Made by a program: the position numbers and the translations under genes. Positions 45,586-58,600 of a DNA stretch of 64,000 nt are shown piece after piece. Within the stretch, counting starts at the first letter, position 1. Each line of letters begins with the position of its first letter. Under the pieces are notes generated by a model. That model did no database searches and had not been told where the DNA came from. It saw only the letters and a list, made by a program, of their open reading frames with translations. Location: positions 186,001-250,000 of the forward strand of contig JANATG010000008.1 in assembly GCA_029449235.1 (NCBI GenBank), read 5' to 3'. Source of the DNA: Linnemannia schmuckeri (lineage: Eukaryota; Mortierellomycota; Mortierellomycetes; Mortierellales; Mortierellaceae).

Positions 45586-47552
45586 CTACGACTCAACACG
45601 GAACATCTTCATCTGCTCAACAAGTGCATCTACCTTCCTCTCCAACCCCACCCTCAACTCATCCCTCAGCGACTTTACAGTCTTGCCCCACCGTTGAACT
45701 CTTGCCCTGGTTCGACGCACGCCCGGAATCGCAACCACTCCTCCACGACGGATCGCCATCGCTGCCCATACAAGACACATCAGACCACTGACTCCTACTC
45801 CTGCAAGGATCTCAAACACCACCAGGTTCTCCATCTCCTTCATTCCTGCTACTCCTCCTGCATGGCTTCCTCTTTCTGCTAGGGATGGTGTTGCTTTTGT
45901 GTAGGGGACTTGATGGTTGCTATGTGTCGAATAGGCAGCCTGTGAATGAGAAATGGAAGCTGTGGTGGCTGATAGTGCTCTTGTTGAGGTTGTGACTGAG
46001 GTTGCTGCCTGTGCCAGAGTCGATAAGAACGACAACACCGACATTGAAGACGAAGAGGAAGAGGACCAAGAGGTGATGAAGTCGCAGATGGAGGCGGGTC
46101 CAGTGGCACACAGCATCCCTTTGTAATACCTCCACACAGACGCCATGACATCCTGCAACAACATTGCCTCTTCATTTTCTGCTACTGCTGGATGCTGTTG
46201 ACCAATCATCGACGTTGCTCCTCCTCGTCCTCCAGAATTCAATTTGCCAAACGTGGCACCGCCACCTTCACCATTTCCCGATCCTGATCCTGGTCCTGAT
46301 CCAAACACGCTCGTCCCATTTAATACATACCCACTTTTGTCGCTCCTCGCTTCACCGCCACCTCCTCCATTCAATCCAGCCGATGCAGCCACACCCAAGT
46401 AACCACTCAAAAACCTCCGATGAACATCCAAAAGCTGCATGGAAACCAACCAGATCCTAAACAACCAACCTCCTTGGCCCTGACTGCCAAACGTATACAC
46501 AAGCATGACCCCCTGGATCTGCAATAGCAACCATCCAAACTGGATTAGGTAGGTCGCCAGTGCGAGTGCTTGTGGATGGGTCTCTGCGATACCAGAAATG
46601 GTGAGGAGGATGCTGGCGAGGAAACATCCTGTAGCGTAGGGGAGTAGGGGTACCTAGTTGAAGGGATGGGTGGTTGGAGATTGGTGGTGGGAGATAGGTG
46701 GTGAGCTTAGTTGATGCGCATTGGCATTGTACATGCACAAGCAGTGTAATATGTAGATAGTTGGACCAAGGAAAGGGATGAAGAACACTTTTTTTGTTGT
46801 ACTCTTATCTATCCTTTCCCCCTATTCCCATTACTCATTTGCATTTTGCGCAAAAGAATCAAGGCTTTTTCTTTACCAGACTGTCATCCTTTTGAAGATG
46901 AGAAAACGTTAACAGCATCAGATATAGTTCCTGTTTTGCCGATGGAAAAGGAAGGAGAGAAGAGATGTAGAAAAAGAAGAGTGGGGTGCAGTGTAGTGCA
47001 GTACAGTATGACAGGCGGCTGAGAGGAAAGAGAAAGAAGTAGAGAGGAGAAGGATAGGGGGAACAGGAATAAGACAGAAAGAAGGTTGAGGTGGGGTGCG
47101 TCCTGTACTGTCTGTTTTCGGTATTGTCGTTGTGCTAGGCGGGAATGTAAGGGAGGACTGGAAAGTCAGATTTGGTGAAGGGGAAAAAGTTCTTATTAAG
47201 TCGTCGAGGATGGATGGAGGATGAGGTTAAAGACAACAGGAAGAGAAGAGGAAAAAGGAAAAAGGAAAAAGGGATAATGGAGAAAGGAGGAAAGAGACAG
47301 GGATGGTGGAGGAGGAGGAAACAAAAAGAGGAAAGGAGATATGGAAAGAGAGGAGATTGGATTGACTGATGCATTAGGAACGGAGGAAAAGAACAACAGG
47401 CCCGATCCAACTAAGCCTTTGTTGTTGGGGGATGGACGAGTGTGGATGGTCCAGGGTAATACATTACTGTTGTCGTTACCGAACCAACCAGCAGACACAG
47501 ACGACAAGCCATCTCCATCTGACCCTTGTTGTCGTTCTCGTTGTTGTGTCAT
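45586..47552 (-). CDS. Multi-pass membrane protein of unknown family
   Basis: The main exon, 46653-45586, is open for 356 codons in phase 0 from a clean acceptor (TTCAACTAG). It encodes hydrophobic segments YATGCFLASILLTISGIA, then YLIQFGWLLLQIQGVMLVY, and near the end VVFEILAGVGVSGLMCLVWAA. These are separated by Gly/Ser-rich loops, and a basic cytoplasmic tail follows. Its first segment has no start codon, so an upstream exon is needed. The best candidate begins at ATG 47552 (MTQQRERQQGSDGDG), whose frame ends in GLVGSGLLFFSS and would join in phase 0. No strong GT donor is visible there (GTATTA or GTTCCT are the options), so the first exon and intron are tentative. Function unknown. Confidence 0.55.
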
Positions 47553-48015
47553 CCACTCACTCGCTCAGTCACTCTGTTTGTCCACACACAGCTGGCTTGT
47601 CGCGTGGATGGACAACTCTCAACAAAGACACAACATCGTTCGTCCCTCTCTCTCCATTACATATTCATCCTCTCTGCCCCTTTTTTGCTGTTGCATTGTC
47701 GAATTATTTTTGTTGTGGCCTGTCGATCTGCGCCTACTAATGGAGAAAGGGCTTATCGGCGACGAAGCACATGTCTGTACTAATGTTGTCTCACTAAACA
47801 AAATTGTTCGTACAAAAAGAAAAACCTCTTCGCATTGACCAAGCGCATAACGCATAAATCGCAGACCAATTGCATGGTGACAAGGCTCCTCCTAGAAGGA
47901 TGATGGCGCCTCTTTTGGATATGTACATTGTTCATTTATTTTACCGAGCTCCATCCATGCTGGGGGAAGCAAGGAAAAAGAAAAGAAAAGGAAGTGCTGG
48001 AAGCAGGTGATTCAA
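47553..48015. other. Intergenic region, aldehyde dehydrogenase 3' end and upstream promoter
   Basis: No gene seen. TTTATT at 47935-47940 is a minus-strand poly(A) signal for the dehydrogenase. Confidence 0.55.
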
Positions 48016-49494
48016 TCAGATGCGGATGGTTACTGCCTTGACGGTGGTATACTCGTTCAAGGCTTCGGCACCAAGGTCCTTGCCAAAGCCACTGGCCTTG
48101 ACACCACCAAACGGCAGGTGACTCGAGCACAGGTTGTAGCAGTTGACCCAGGTCACACCCGTCTCCAGTTCCTGGACACAGTGCTCAGCCTTGGTCAGGT
48201 CCTTGGTCCACACTCCCGAGGCCAAGCCGTAAGGGGTAGCATTGGCCCTCTCCAAAACTTCGTCGAGAGAGGAGAAGGGCTTCATGACCGAGAGGACGGG
48301 GCCAAAGACTTCCTCGGTCGCAATCATGGCTGTCTCTTTGACGTTGTGGAAGACAGTCGGTTCGATAAAGTAGCCCTTGTCTCCATGACGCTTACCGCCG
48401 ACCAGCAGCTCCGAATCGCCGTCCTTCTTGGCCTTTTCAATAAAGTTCATCACCCGCTCGAACTGGACTCGATCGACCATGGTTCCGAAATTGTAGGCCT
48501 CATCCAAAGTGTCGCCAATCTTTACCTCCTCCACGCGTGCCTTCAGCTTCTTCAAAAAGTCGGTCTCGATCCCCTTCTCAAGGAAGAGACGTGAGCCCGC
48601 ACAACAGTTCTGGCCCATGTTGGAGAAGATAGCTCCAAAGACATCTTCCACTGCCTGATCGAGATCTGCATCGGCAAAGACAATCAGGGGACTTTTACCA
48701 CCGAGCTCGAGGGTGACCGACTTGAGGTTGGATTGAGCAGCACCCGCCATGACCTTACGACCGACGCCACCGGATCCTGTAAAGCTGCACTTGTGGATGT
48801 CCTTGTGGTTGACGATCGCCGTTCCGACGGCCTCGCCTCCAGGCAGGACATTGAACACACCGTGAGGGAGGTCAGTGTGCTTCGCAATAAGCTCTCCGAG
48901 CATCAAGGAAGACAGAGGTGTCTGAGGTGCAGGCTTGAGGATGATGGCGTTACCGCAGGCAAGCGCGGGGGCGATCTTCCAGGCGGCGAGGACGAGGGGG
49001 TAGTTGAAGGACGTAATCAACCCACAGACACCGACGGGCTTGCGGACCGTATAAGACTTGTGGTTGTCCTCGGTCGCAAAGTTCTGTCCGTGCAACTTGT
49101 CGGCATGTCCAGCAAAGTACCGGAAGCACTCAATGACCTCCTCGATGTCAAACTTGGCCTCCTCCAACGGTTTACCACAGGCGGCCTCAAGAACAGTCAA
49201 GTTCCATATGTTTTTTTCGACGGCCTGGGCGATATCGAGGAGAACGTTGCGGCGTTTGCGGCCAGTGAAGTTCTTCCAGGGACCCTTGAGAGCGGCCTGA
49301 GCAGACTTGACGGCAGCATCGACGTCCTCCGGGCCGGCCTCTTCAACATTCTCGAGGAGCTCTTCGGTGCAGGGGTTGAAAAGAGGTTTTCTGGAGGGTT
49401 TGGCGGCGAGGGAAGGCTGGAACTTGCCGTTGATGAATGGGCCAACGAAGCGTGTGAATGAGACTGGGCCCTTTGATGTCTTGATGGAGAACAT
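48016..49494 (-). CDS. Aldehyde dehydrogenase (NAD(P)+-dependent)
   Basis: Intronless frame of 492 residues from ATG 49494, the usual ALDH length. Visible family features are the cofactor segment (TSFNYPL, GNAIILKPAPQTPLS), FTGSGGVGR, the general base Glu263 in LELGGKSP and the catalytic Cys297 in MGQNCCAGSR. The 34-residue spacing matches Glu268/Cys302 of ALDH2. EEVFGPVLSV and the closing LPFGGVKASGFGKDLG complete the fold. It oxidises aldehydes to acids with NAD(P)+, and with no presequence it is probably cytosolic. The first Cys of the usual Cys triplet is Asn here, which is not the catalytic one. It is divergent from NOP53. Confidence 0.95.
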   Translation of the reverse strand: MFSIKTSKGPVSFTRFVGPFINGKFQPSLAAKPSRKPLFNPCTEELLENVEEAGPEDVDAAVKSAQAALKGPWKNFTGRKRRNVLLDIAQAVEKNIWNLTVLEAACGKPLEEAKFDIEEVIECFRYFAGHADKLHGQNFATEDNHKSYTVRKPVGVCGLITSFNYPLVLAAWKIAPALACGNAIILKPAPQTPLSSLMLGELIAKHTDLPHGVFNVLPGGEAVGTAIVNHKDIHKCSFTGSGGVGRKVMAGAAQSNLKSVTLELGGKSPLIVFADADLDQAVEDVFGAIFSNMGQNCCAGSRLFLEKGIETDFLKKLKARVEEVKIGDTLDEAYNFGTMVDRVQFERVMNFIEKAKKDGDSELLVGGKRHGDKGYFIEPTVFHNVKETAMIATEEVFGPVLSVMKPFSSLDEVLERANATPYGLASGVWTKDLTKAEHCVQELETGVTWVNCYNLCSSHLPFGGVKASGFGKDLGAEALNEYTTVKAVTIRI

Positions 49495-49944
49495 TGTTAT
49501 TTTTTTTGGTGTGAATGGAAGGAAAGGAAGGAGATGAGGAAAGGAAGAAAGAGGAGTGACGAAGAGTGTGGGAAACTCAAAACTGTCGTTTGTGGACGTA
49601 TTAAACTAAGGGCAAGGGGGATGGGATGGACGCTGACAAGGGGACACAAAAAGGCGTAGAGTAAGGACTGCTTTCGAGAAGTTAAGCGAACTAAAAAGGA
49701 AGCAACGAGTCGATTGGATTTGTTGATCAAAATTGACTGCTAAGCCACTCGCAAGGCACACTTTTTTTTTTTTTTTGTGAACAGACTTACTCTCAGTGAA
49801 TAGGCCTATTCAACTGTAGGCCACATCACCCAACCTTTACAGCTTCACATCCACCACTCTTCCCCTCACCCCTCCTTTCCCCATTTCCTCCCTTCCCTCT
49901 TTCCCTCTATTTCCCTTCTCCACATATACACACATACATATACA
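49495..49944. promoter_or_regulatory. Divergent promoter region, aldehyde dehydrogenase / NOP53
   Basis: 450 bp between two start codons pointing away from each other. The NOP53 side is CT-rich and ends in a CATATACA-rich leader. No gene inside. Confidence 0.5.
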
Positions 49945-51710
49945 ATGTCAACGGCTGTCGAGAAACCCGCCCCTACTGGAAACGGACTGAACCGCAAGAA
50001 CTCCTCCTCCCGCAAGGGAAAGAAGGCCTGGCGCAAGAATGTCGACATCACCGACGTCGAACAGAACCTCGATGAGCTCAGAGCCGAAGAGCGCACCACT
50101 GGGTAAGGGGGGAGTGCACAAGCATACACTGTCTCTCTGCACCAGAAGAAAAAGAAACAGTTGTCAGTTAGAACTCGGGGAAAAAATACTTACACATTCT
50201 ATATCCCTCTTTAACCACCTCTCCAATTAACAGTGGAAAGGTACACCAAAAGGCGAACGATGCACTGTTCATGATGGACACAGCAGGAGACGGCAAGGTA
50301 CAAAAGGAGCTCCGCAAGAACCGCCCCCTTAAGATGGACGAGATCCTGGCCGAGCGGTCCAAGATCCCCGCCGTCAGCGGTCGTCACAAGGCCGTCACCA
50401 CCTCGGCTCCCATCAATGCTGCCACAGCGACCCACAAACCCAACGCCAAGATCTCCAAGGCCGAGAAGGCAAGGTTGTTGGACATGATCAAGCGCAGGAC
50501 TTCGACCTCTTTGTTTGCTCCCGTCAACAAGCCTCTTGGTCGGTCTGGAACCACAGATGCTACTAAGGCTGCTGGTCGATTTGATGTCTGGGGAAGCGAT
50601 GGTGAACAGAAACAGGAGCAGGAGAAGGAGCAGGACAGCGACTCGGATGAGGACATGATTGGCGACTTTGTTGGCGAGATTGTGACAAAGGTTGCGGTCA
50701 AGGCACCACGGTCATTCAAGCAGAAGCAGAAGGTTTCCTTGCCTGCTGTCAAAGAGGCTCACCCCGGTGCGTCTTATAACCCTACCATGCAGGATCACCA
50801 GGGATTGCTTCGTCTGGCTCACAACGAGGAATTGAGGATCTTGCACCAGAAGGAGAAGATTGATAGCAAATTGGCCTACCCCAAGGAGCTCGATGCTATG
50901 GTTGCATTCGACGATCAGACTGGCGGTCTCTTGGAAGATTCTAACGATGAGGAGTCTGAGGAGTCTGAGGAAGAGGCTGAAGAGGGCAAGGATGGTGCTG
51001 ATGCTCCCAAGCCCAAGAAGAAGGGCAAAAAGTCGATCGCTGAACGGAACCGTTTGGCACGTGCGGCCGAGACGGCCAAGAAGGAGGCTGAGATCAAGCG
51101 ACACAAGGAGTTGATCAAGCAGACCAACCGCGTCAAGGAGATCATTAAGACCGTCGAGGAGGAGGAGGCCGAGATGGAGGCCAAGCGTCTGGAGAACGAG
51201 CAAAAGAGGGAAGAGAAGGAGAAGGCCGGCATGAAGCGTGTCGGACGATTCAAGTAAGTCCCCATTTTCTCCCTGTTTTTGTGTTTGTCATGCGATATGT
51301 AGACGCATTAGTTTGTACAGTTATCCTAACCCATTTCCTTTTTATCATGATTTCGCTTATTAGCATCCCCAAGGAAAGGATACACGTTCAACTTCAGGAT
51401 GAGCTGGCCGATTCATTGAGACAGCTCAAGCCCGAGGGCAGTTTGGTGAAGGATCGGTTCCAGAGCTTTGTCGAGCGCAACCTTATCGAACCCCGTGTCC
51501 CCGTTGCGTACGTCTTTCTTGTTTTATTTTTCATCCTCTGTGGTCTGTCATGCCTTTGTACTCTTATTATCTACGTTGTCTCTAATCATTTTTGTTTTTG
51601 TTTTGTTTTGTTTTGTTTTGTTTGAAATTAATAGCAAGCGCCGCAGATACAGACTCAAGACATACGAGAAGCACTCTTACAAGCGTTTCGACAATCCCAA
51701 CCATGCTTAA
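49945..51710 (+). CDS. NOP53: NOP53 (GLTSCR2/PICT1) 60S ribosome biogenesis factor
   Basis: Exons 49945-50102, 50234-51253, 51364-51507 and 51635-51710 join to 465 residues. The N-terminus is basic (RKNSSSRKGKKAWRKNVDI), with LFMMDTAGD soon after. An acidic patch (DSNDEESEESEEEAEE) and a long Lys/Glu coiled coil follow. The family C-terminus is QLQDELADSLRQLKPEGSLV, then FQSFVERNLIEPRVPVA and KRRRYRLKTYEKHSYKRF. In yeast, Nop53 is nucleolar, joins pre-60S particles and recruits the exosome helicase Mtr4 for ITS2 (7S) processing (family knowledge). AATAAA at 51850-51855 follows the stop by about 140 nt. Intron 3 ends with a TTTTG tandem repeat. Confidence 0.93.
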
Positions 51711-53675
51711 ATTTCCATCGCGTGTTCTTTCGGGACGAACCACATGCAGGTTTTCGTGTATCTTTTTTTTCTTATCATCTCTCTCGGCATTTTAGACAAC
51801 GCATTCGCAACCTCTCACATCACTACCATACGCATATCAACAGTAATGAAATAAAAACTGAACAAAAAAATAGATGGCACATTGCGTGAAGGAAGTCAGA
51901 GTCTAGAGGGCTTTGGCATGGCATTAAAGAATCACCTTTCTAAGGGTCGGGGAAAAAAATAGATCGAATGCGGTGTAATATGTGGAGGTAGTCAATTAAG
52001 AAGAAACAAAAATAAGACTGAATGCGGTGAAAAAATAAAGGTACCCTGAACGTGGCATGGTGAAATTTGAAAGGAAAAAGGTCATATTTATCAACATCTA
52101 TTTATTATCATCACCCGAACTTGCCCTTCCCGGCCTCCTTTCACTCTTACAACAACAACAAGATCGTTAAGAATATGCTTTATGCGAACAGTAGATTTTT
52201 GTACACATAATTATCCCTTATTGATTTCCATGTCTTTTAAAACAAATCTTCTCTCAGACTGGATCCTCTCGTGCTACGGAAATCTAAGTCGGATGCAGGC
52301 TGCTGATCATAAAACAAATCACACATGGGCCGTGGCGTAGACGAGGTGTCGCATTTGAACACGTTTAAGTCCAATCATCTCCCATGCTTAATCTTAACCT
52401 CAGTACTCACCTCTCTCTCTCTCCGTTTCTCAGTCAATCCTCTGTATCGTTTCATATGCTCATGTTATCAACCATATTTGACGCGTCAAGGATGACTCTG
52501 CGTGTAGATAATGGTTTCTATATTGTGTATCTTGCTCTTCTTTTTCCTTTCTAGCCGTCTTCCCCTCTCCATCCCTTCTCTCCCTTGTATTCACACCTTT
52601 TCGTCATCCGTATTTTATTCAGATCCTTCTTCAATCATTAGACAGAGTCACCGCCTGTATTTATTCTTTTTTTTTTTTTTTTTTTTTTCTTTGGTGTGCA
52701 CAGTTTAACGTTCCCCTTTATTTTCATTCACTCATCTCTTCTTTCACGAATAGACCAAATATTTTTTTTTCTTAACTTTTGTTCGCTATGGTTGATATAC
52801 ATTCGGCCCATGGACCCCACCTGAACAAAGAAGTACATACTTACTTACAATGTCCCATGGTTGTTTGTCTCTTTTCGCGGTTTCCTCATGTCTCTCCTCT
52901 TCACCCATCATTGTTGCTGAGACCCCTTTCTACTGGCTCAACCCCTTCAACGCCATACCCCCTCTTCGTTCTCACTTTCCTCCACCCCCTGTCCCCCTTC
53001 CATCTCTTTACCCCTTCGTATCTTTCGTTGTGCACAAATGCAGCTCGCTGGATTTTCCATTGGTGCCCTATCTTTCTTCCCTCATACACTCGTTTTTTTT
53101 TCTCTACTCTTTGCTAGTTTTCCGCTCATCTGGTCAGTTTGACTATCATCACGTACCACACATTTCTCTCCAAGTCAAACGCAACAAAGAGATTATGCCT
53201 GTTCATGCTCCGTCCTTCCTCCTCTCTCTCTTTTTCTCTCCCCCTCAAGGCGCTCTCCTTCAAATCGCCTTTTTTGGTGTGTATCTTGAGGCTATCTTTC
53301 TTCTCTTTTCTTTTCCTGGTTGTGTGTGACATAGGCAAGATAAACCCTTAGAAGGCGAAGGTACCTGCTTCTTCGGGCTCATCCTTGTTGAAAAGATCTA
53401 GTTCCTCTCTTTGTCTTCCTACTGTTATCGTAGCCTCTTGGGCGGCCGGCTCGTTAGTTCCCCGCACTCTTGTCCCCTCTTTTCTCGCCTTTTCTCTCCA
53501 TCCCCTTTTTCTTCTTCGTTACCTTTCCCTCCATTTTTTTCTTTCCTTCCCGCCCAACTTTCCTTTTCTCTTTCTTTCTCTCACTTCCTCTTTTTCTTCC
53601 TCTCTCTCTTTCCTCCTTTCCCTCTTCCTACTTACTCATTCCCATTCACCGGTTATACTTGAGCCCAAAACAAGC
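51711..53675. other. 2-kb intergenic region between NOP53 and SUR7/PalI genes
   Basis: No gene seen. The first part holds the NOP53 3' end. From about 52500 the plus strand is strongly pyrimidine-rich up to the SUR7/PalI start, suggesting a long leader. Confidence 0.55.
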
Positions 53676-53998
53676 ATGTTTGTCGCAATTGTCTCGTTCC
53701 TTGTCAACCTGGCAACGGCACTTCTCCTCTTCTTGGTCAGCATTGCGGATCTCAGCACCTCCCGCTTCTTTTCCAGCTTCTACTTTCTCAAGGTAAGAAA
53801 ACGGGTTAAGTTAAACCATTCAACAAAACGAACAACCCTTCATTCAACATTGACCGCCAGAGAATCGACTGGACGTGTTATGACTTCGCCCAAATTTCCC
53901 ATTCCCTATCCATATAATATTTTTTGCTTACACTCTTGGCTGCCTCGTGGTGCCTAACCTTTCCTCCCAAACTCTTGACAATATGCACCTCTAACCAA

Positions 53999-54038
<40 letters not shown>

Positions 54039-54663
54039 AATAGGTCTCATTTGCGACAAACGGCCCACTGAGCGGATGGTTGAACAAGCCATACGACTTT
54101 ATCAGTTTTGGACTCTGGAGCTTCTGTGAGGGATCTGCCGATGTCACGAATGCCTGCATCGACCCCAAGATCGGATACACCCTCGGTAAGAGGCTTCTAC
54201 AACTTTTGACTGAGCAGGATTGGATAAAAGAAAAAAAAAAAAAGGCAACCATTTTTACATCATTGACTTCCACGAAGAGAGTGCGTGGATGCTACCGATG
54301 GTTCTCAATCAATTACTGCGATATGTGTGTGTGTTTTTTTTTTCTTGCTAGTGTAATATGCGAACTCACATCTCATACCATATGTGTATTATATCCCCTC
54401 GCTCGTCTCCTTATTTTTTTTTGTCGTCTAACTTAACCCCTTCCTTTCTTCTCCCCCTCTCTGTCTCTTTCTCACCTCTTTTTTTTTTCCCCCTTGGACT
54501 AGAACCGGTCCCGGCCCTGAACGACATTGACCAGCACTACGTCCCAAATGCAGTTCGTAGTTTTGGAAAAGTCTCTTTCCTCTACATTCCTGGTAAGTTG
54601 ACAAAGTCCTTTCGTAATATTGACCTAGAGAAAGGAGTCAATTCCACATAGCATTCTGTCTGC

Positions 54664-54698
<35 letters not shown>

Positions 54699-55146
54699 AA
54701 TCGCAACCACCCTGGCTGCCCAACACCACTAACATTCCCCCTCTAATCCCTCTACCTGTCCTTCTTCCCAAATAGCAACATGCGTAGCATTCGTAGCATT
54801 CCTCCTCTCCCTCCTAGCACTCCACCCACGCTTCCGAAAACGCTGGCTCCACGCCATCACCACATTCCTCTCCCTCCTCGTCACCCTCTCCTGCCTCCTC
54901 CTCATGGTCGTCGTCTTCACCCTCTTCGGATCCCGCAAGACCCAATTCGAGAAACATTTGGTCCCAACACCGGCAAGGGTCAGCTTTGGACCCGGTGTAT
55001 GGATCACATTGGCGTTGGTCCCCTTGACGGTGTTTGGAAGTTTGTTTGGAGCTTTTGCGGTTTGTTGTCCTGGACGGTTTGAAAGGAGAGCTAGAGGTGG
55101 GGAGGTTCCGGAGTCTAAGGAAGAGGTTCATGAACCCACCGCCTAA
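53676..55146 (+). CDS. SUR7/PalI (Rim9)-family four-pass membrane protein
   Basis: Exons 53676-53792, 54044-54185, 54503-54592 and 54776-55146 join to 239 residues. Helix 1 is at the N-terminus (ATALLLFLVSIADLS). A first extracellular loop with the claudin-like Trp/Cys signature follows (FGLWSFCEGSADVTNACIDP). Three more helices come next (CVAFVAFLLSLLAL, FLSLLVTLSCLLLMVVVF, WITLALVPLTVFGSLFGAFAV), then a short charged tail. SUR7 proteins mark eisosomes in the plasma membrane, and PalI/Rim9 assists the ambient-pH sensor; the short tail does not decide between them. Introns 1 and 3 contain very long T or A runs (54002-54031, 54665-54696), yet the acceptors are clean and the frames join. Confidence 0.88.
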
Positions 55147-55604
55147 AAAGTGTATTGGATTGACAAAGATAAAACAAAGGGATAATAATAACGATAATGA
55201 TGAATATGATGGAACGCGCATTGAGGCTTCTTTATGGGAGAGCTTCTTTACGCTTTTCTCCACACTTCGTCATTTCTTACTCCCTCTCTCCCTTCCAAAT
55301 AGTCCCTTTCTCAGCATCGTCATCACCATCATCAGCATCGCCGTTATCATCGCCGTCATCATTGTAGTCACACCTCTTTCGGCATCCTATTATCATAGTA
55401 ACTTATATCAAGGTCATTATCTAATACAACTCACATGTACCAATGCATCCCTTCCTACCCTTCCCACACTCGATTGTTAAGCAAAGTCATCAAGAACAGG
55501 GGTAGGGTGTTGGTTACAATCTTGAACAAATGATAAACGCGAAAGAAAAAAAAAAAAGGTTTACACAAGCTGCAAAAAAAAAAGCCCTTCCATTACTTTC
55601 TATT
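55147..55604. other. Convergent 3' region, SUR7/PalI and SmgGDS-like genes
   Basis: No gene seen. It contains an imperfect ATC/CATCAT repeat at about 55314-55363. Confidence 0.55.
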
Positions 55605-58600
55605 CTATGCCAAACGGGAGAGCACCTCCTGGATCGCATTCCGGACCAAAGGTCTCTTCTTTCCCTCACCTCCCTCACTCTCCGCATCCAACTGCTTCAA
55701 AACCTCAGTCAATGAATCCTTGATGCCCGAATCCTTCAAGAACGTCAAGTACGCAGGATCCTCTCCTTCCCGGGAAGCCGCATCCAAAGCGTTCCTCAGG
55801 AGCACACAGACGTTTGTCCTGACCTCGTCGGGACATTTTCCATCCTGGTTCTTGATCAAGCTGAGCAGACTTTCCAAAAGCGTTAGGGGTTTGGTCTGGT
55901 CGAGAGGTTCTTCGGAGATGGTGGTCTCGGGGTCGGGTTGGGGTGTCACTTCAACCGACACTAGCGAGTCCAGCACTGCATTCTTGTCTATTGAGTCCCC
56001 ATTAGAAATGGACACGAAGAAAAAAAAAAAGAAGTGATTAGTCATACATATCAACAAACCTGATAGAGTTAGGTTCCTGAACCAATTTGCCATGGAATAG
56101 CATAAAAACAGAGCAGTGTGATCTACCTTGCGAAGGACTGGTGACCAAAAGGGTTAACGCGATAACGCCCTCGTTCTGGAGAACAACATACTTGGGGTTC
56201 CGGGTCATAGCAGCAATGGGGAGCACAACATTAGCCTTGTTCAACGTTTGCTGCAAGGCCGTAATAGATCCTGTGTCAAACCCCCGCATTCCCTCGCTTC
56301 CCCAGGTAACCTTGACTAGATTACACAATGTCCTGGTGCCCTCACTCTTCAATGCAAAATCATCACTCCTGTCAATCACATCCACCAAGGTCGACAGCGG
56401 CGTCTCGATATCGCCCTCAGTGTTGGGCGTCGATGACAGGGTCTCAAAGGGTTCACGTCCAGAGATGATGCGGATCGTGTTGTGTCCGTCGTTGGTGCTG
56501 AGACGCTTGAGGATGCCAACCACATTCGCCTGGAGCGGGAGAGCATTGTCCTTCTTGAGCAATGGGAAGCATGCCTGAATCACGCCCGCATTTCCCATCA
56601 ATTCCCTGTTCCTCTCTATAGCATCATCCAAGGAATAAAAAAAAGAGCGCACGTCAATATCCTGTTATGGCATTAAACATAACCTAGCCAACTCGATGGT
56701 TAAAAATAAGCGCTTACCTGCAAGGGCAAGGTTACGAAGTACTCCTGTGGCGGCATGACTGGCTTTTAAGTCAGTTGCCTTGCGGACGACATGGATCAAA
56801 GGTTCAACCGCATGGTATTCGTGCACCAATTTGACGCAGTGGTCATCTACAGCGCACAGATAGGGGAAAAGAGGCGCAAAAACACATGAGTAATCCTGTA
56901 CGTGACATTGCCGTTGAAAATGTCTCGCATATGCATATGCAAGTGCAAGCACATTCATGCATATTTACTATCCAATTCCAATTTTTACCTGATCGTGCAA
57001 CGTTGCCCAAACAAAGAGCAGCGCATGTTTGCAAATCTTCCCGATCAGACAACTTGAGCCAAGTAAGGAACCGCTCCATGACTTTCTTGTTGTTGAAGAC
57101 TGGCACCATGTTCTCATCTATCGATATGATCATAGCCCAAGTATTTGTCAACTGTCGATTCACATGTGCTATCCCTACTTCATTAAGCAACAATAAGAAC
57201 AGAGTAAAAAAGGCTCCTGCAAAAAAGACGCTTTCGTTTTTTTCTTACCAGCGAGGGTGGCAGACACAACGACTTCAACAAGCGCAGCCTTGGTCTCTCC
57301 AAATTTCTTGTCGTCCTCCTTCTTCTCCTCTTCTGACTTTCCTTCGTCCGAAATCCCGGTGTGCTCAAGAATCTCCATCAGGGGGATAAAAAGCCCTTCC
57401 TTCTGAATGGCGATCTGAGCAGCCTCCTTAGAGGCCACAGCACGCAAAATATCGGTCGCTGCGTCGAAAAGATCCATGTAACCTTCAACGTCCTTTGATG
57501 TTCTGACCAGCAACTGAACTACCGTGTTGATTCCTGAAAGCTTGATGACGGACTGGGAGCCACCGTCTATACTCGAATCATAATTAATAGCAAAAAATTA
57601 GAGTTCTGCTGATCATATCAATTAAAGTCAGAAAAGCATTGTTAAACGGAAGGAGGTAAAAGTGTGTGCGGACATACCACTCTCGCACAGGTTGGCGGTG
57701 ACACGGGCAGCAATGGTCATGCTGACCTCGTTCTCATCAATGTCGTCAGATTTCAACACCTCGAGCAGTGACTCAATGGTGCCCAATTCGATCACTTTTG
57801 TCTGTGCGGCCTCTATTAGCAGTAAACCAGAAAGAGAATAAACGACATCAGCATGACTCCATCATTTAGGATCCTTTCTCTTCCACCCAACCCCAATCCT
57901 GGTCCTCCTTACAACAACAATATGTGAATATATGACCAGGGGATTCCATGATATCGCTGTCCTCTTACCGCAAGCCATGGTGGTGTTCAAAAGGGCGCCG
58001 CATGCAGTCTTGACAGCATCTGGGTGAGTCGAGCTCCTAAGGATATTGTTGATCGTCTCGAATGCACCAGCCTCAAGCACCTTGTTCCTGTTTGCCTCTA
58101 TATTGGTTTAGAGAACAATGAGCAGAAAAGAAAAGGCTGTTAACACTAGCAAACAATCTTGCGAGAAGAACATGTCGACAAGTGGGCTCGAGCGTCCAAA
58201 GCAAAAAATATCAAGGCGCATTTACCATGATCAACACAGATGTTGGCAAGAACACGGAGTGCCTGGATATCCACATGAGGCAGACGCTGCTTGTTTAATG
58301 CCTCAATCTGTACCAACAGAGCGACAGCTTGAGACTCTCCGATTGGTGTCCTCGCCTTTTCTAGTTATCAAAAAAGGAACAATGAATAAAGCGAGACGTC
58401 AGAAAAAGAGGTCATGTGTGGGCGATGTGTATGTGTGTGTGTATGTGTTTACGATTTACAAACATTGGCGTATTCCTTTAGAAGACGAGGAAAGAGGAGG
58501 GGTATAGAAACAAGTTCATGGTCACCAGATATGATGGCTATGGTTCCTCCTCATCTTCGTCCTAGTCCTCGCTTCAGCCCGCTCTTTTCATCAATTGATG

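Noticed and set aside
47341..47838. 165-codon plus-strand frame between membrane-protein and ALDH genes
   Set aside because: It lies opposite the tentative first exon of the minus-strand membrane gene and has no motif.
48733..49461. 242-codon plus-strand frame inside the aldehyde dehydrogenase
   Set aside because: Shadow of a GC-rich coding region; the minus strand encodes a complete ALDH.
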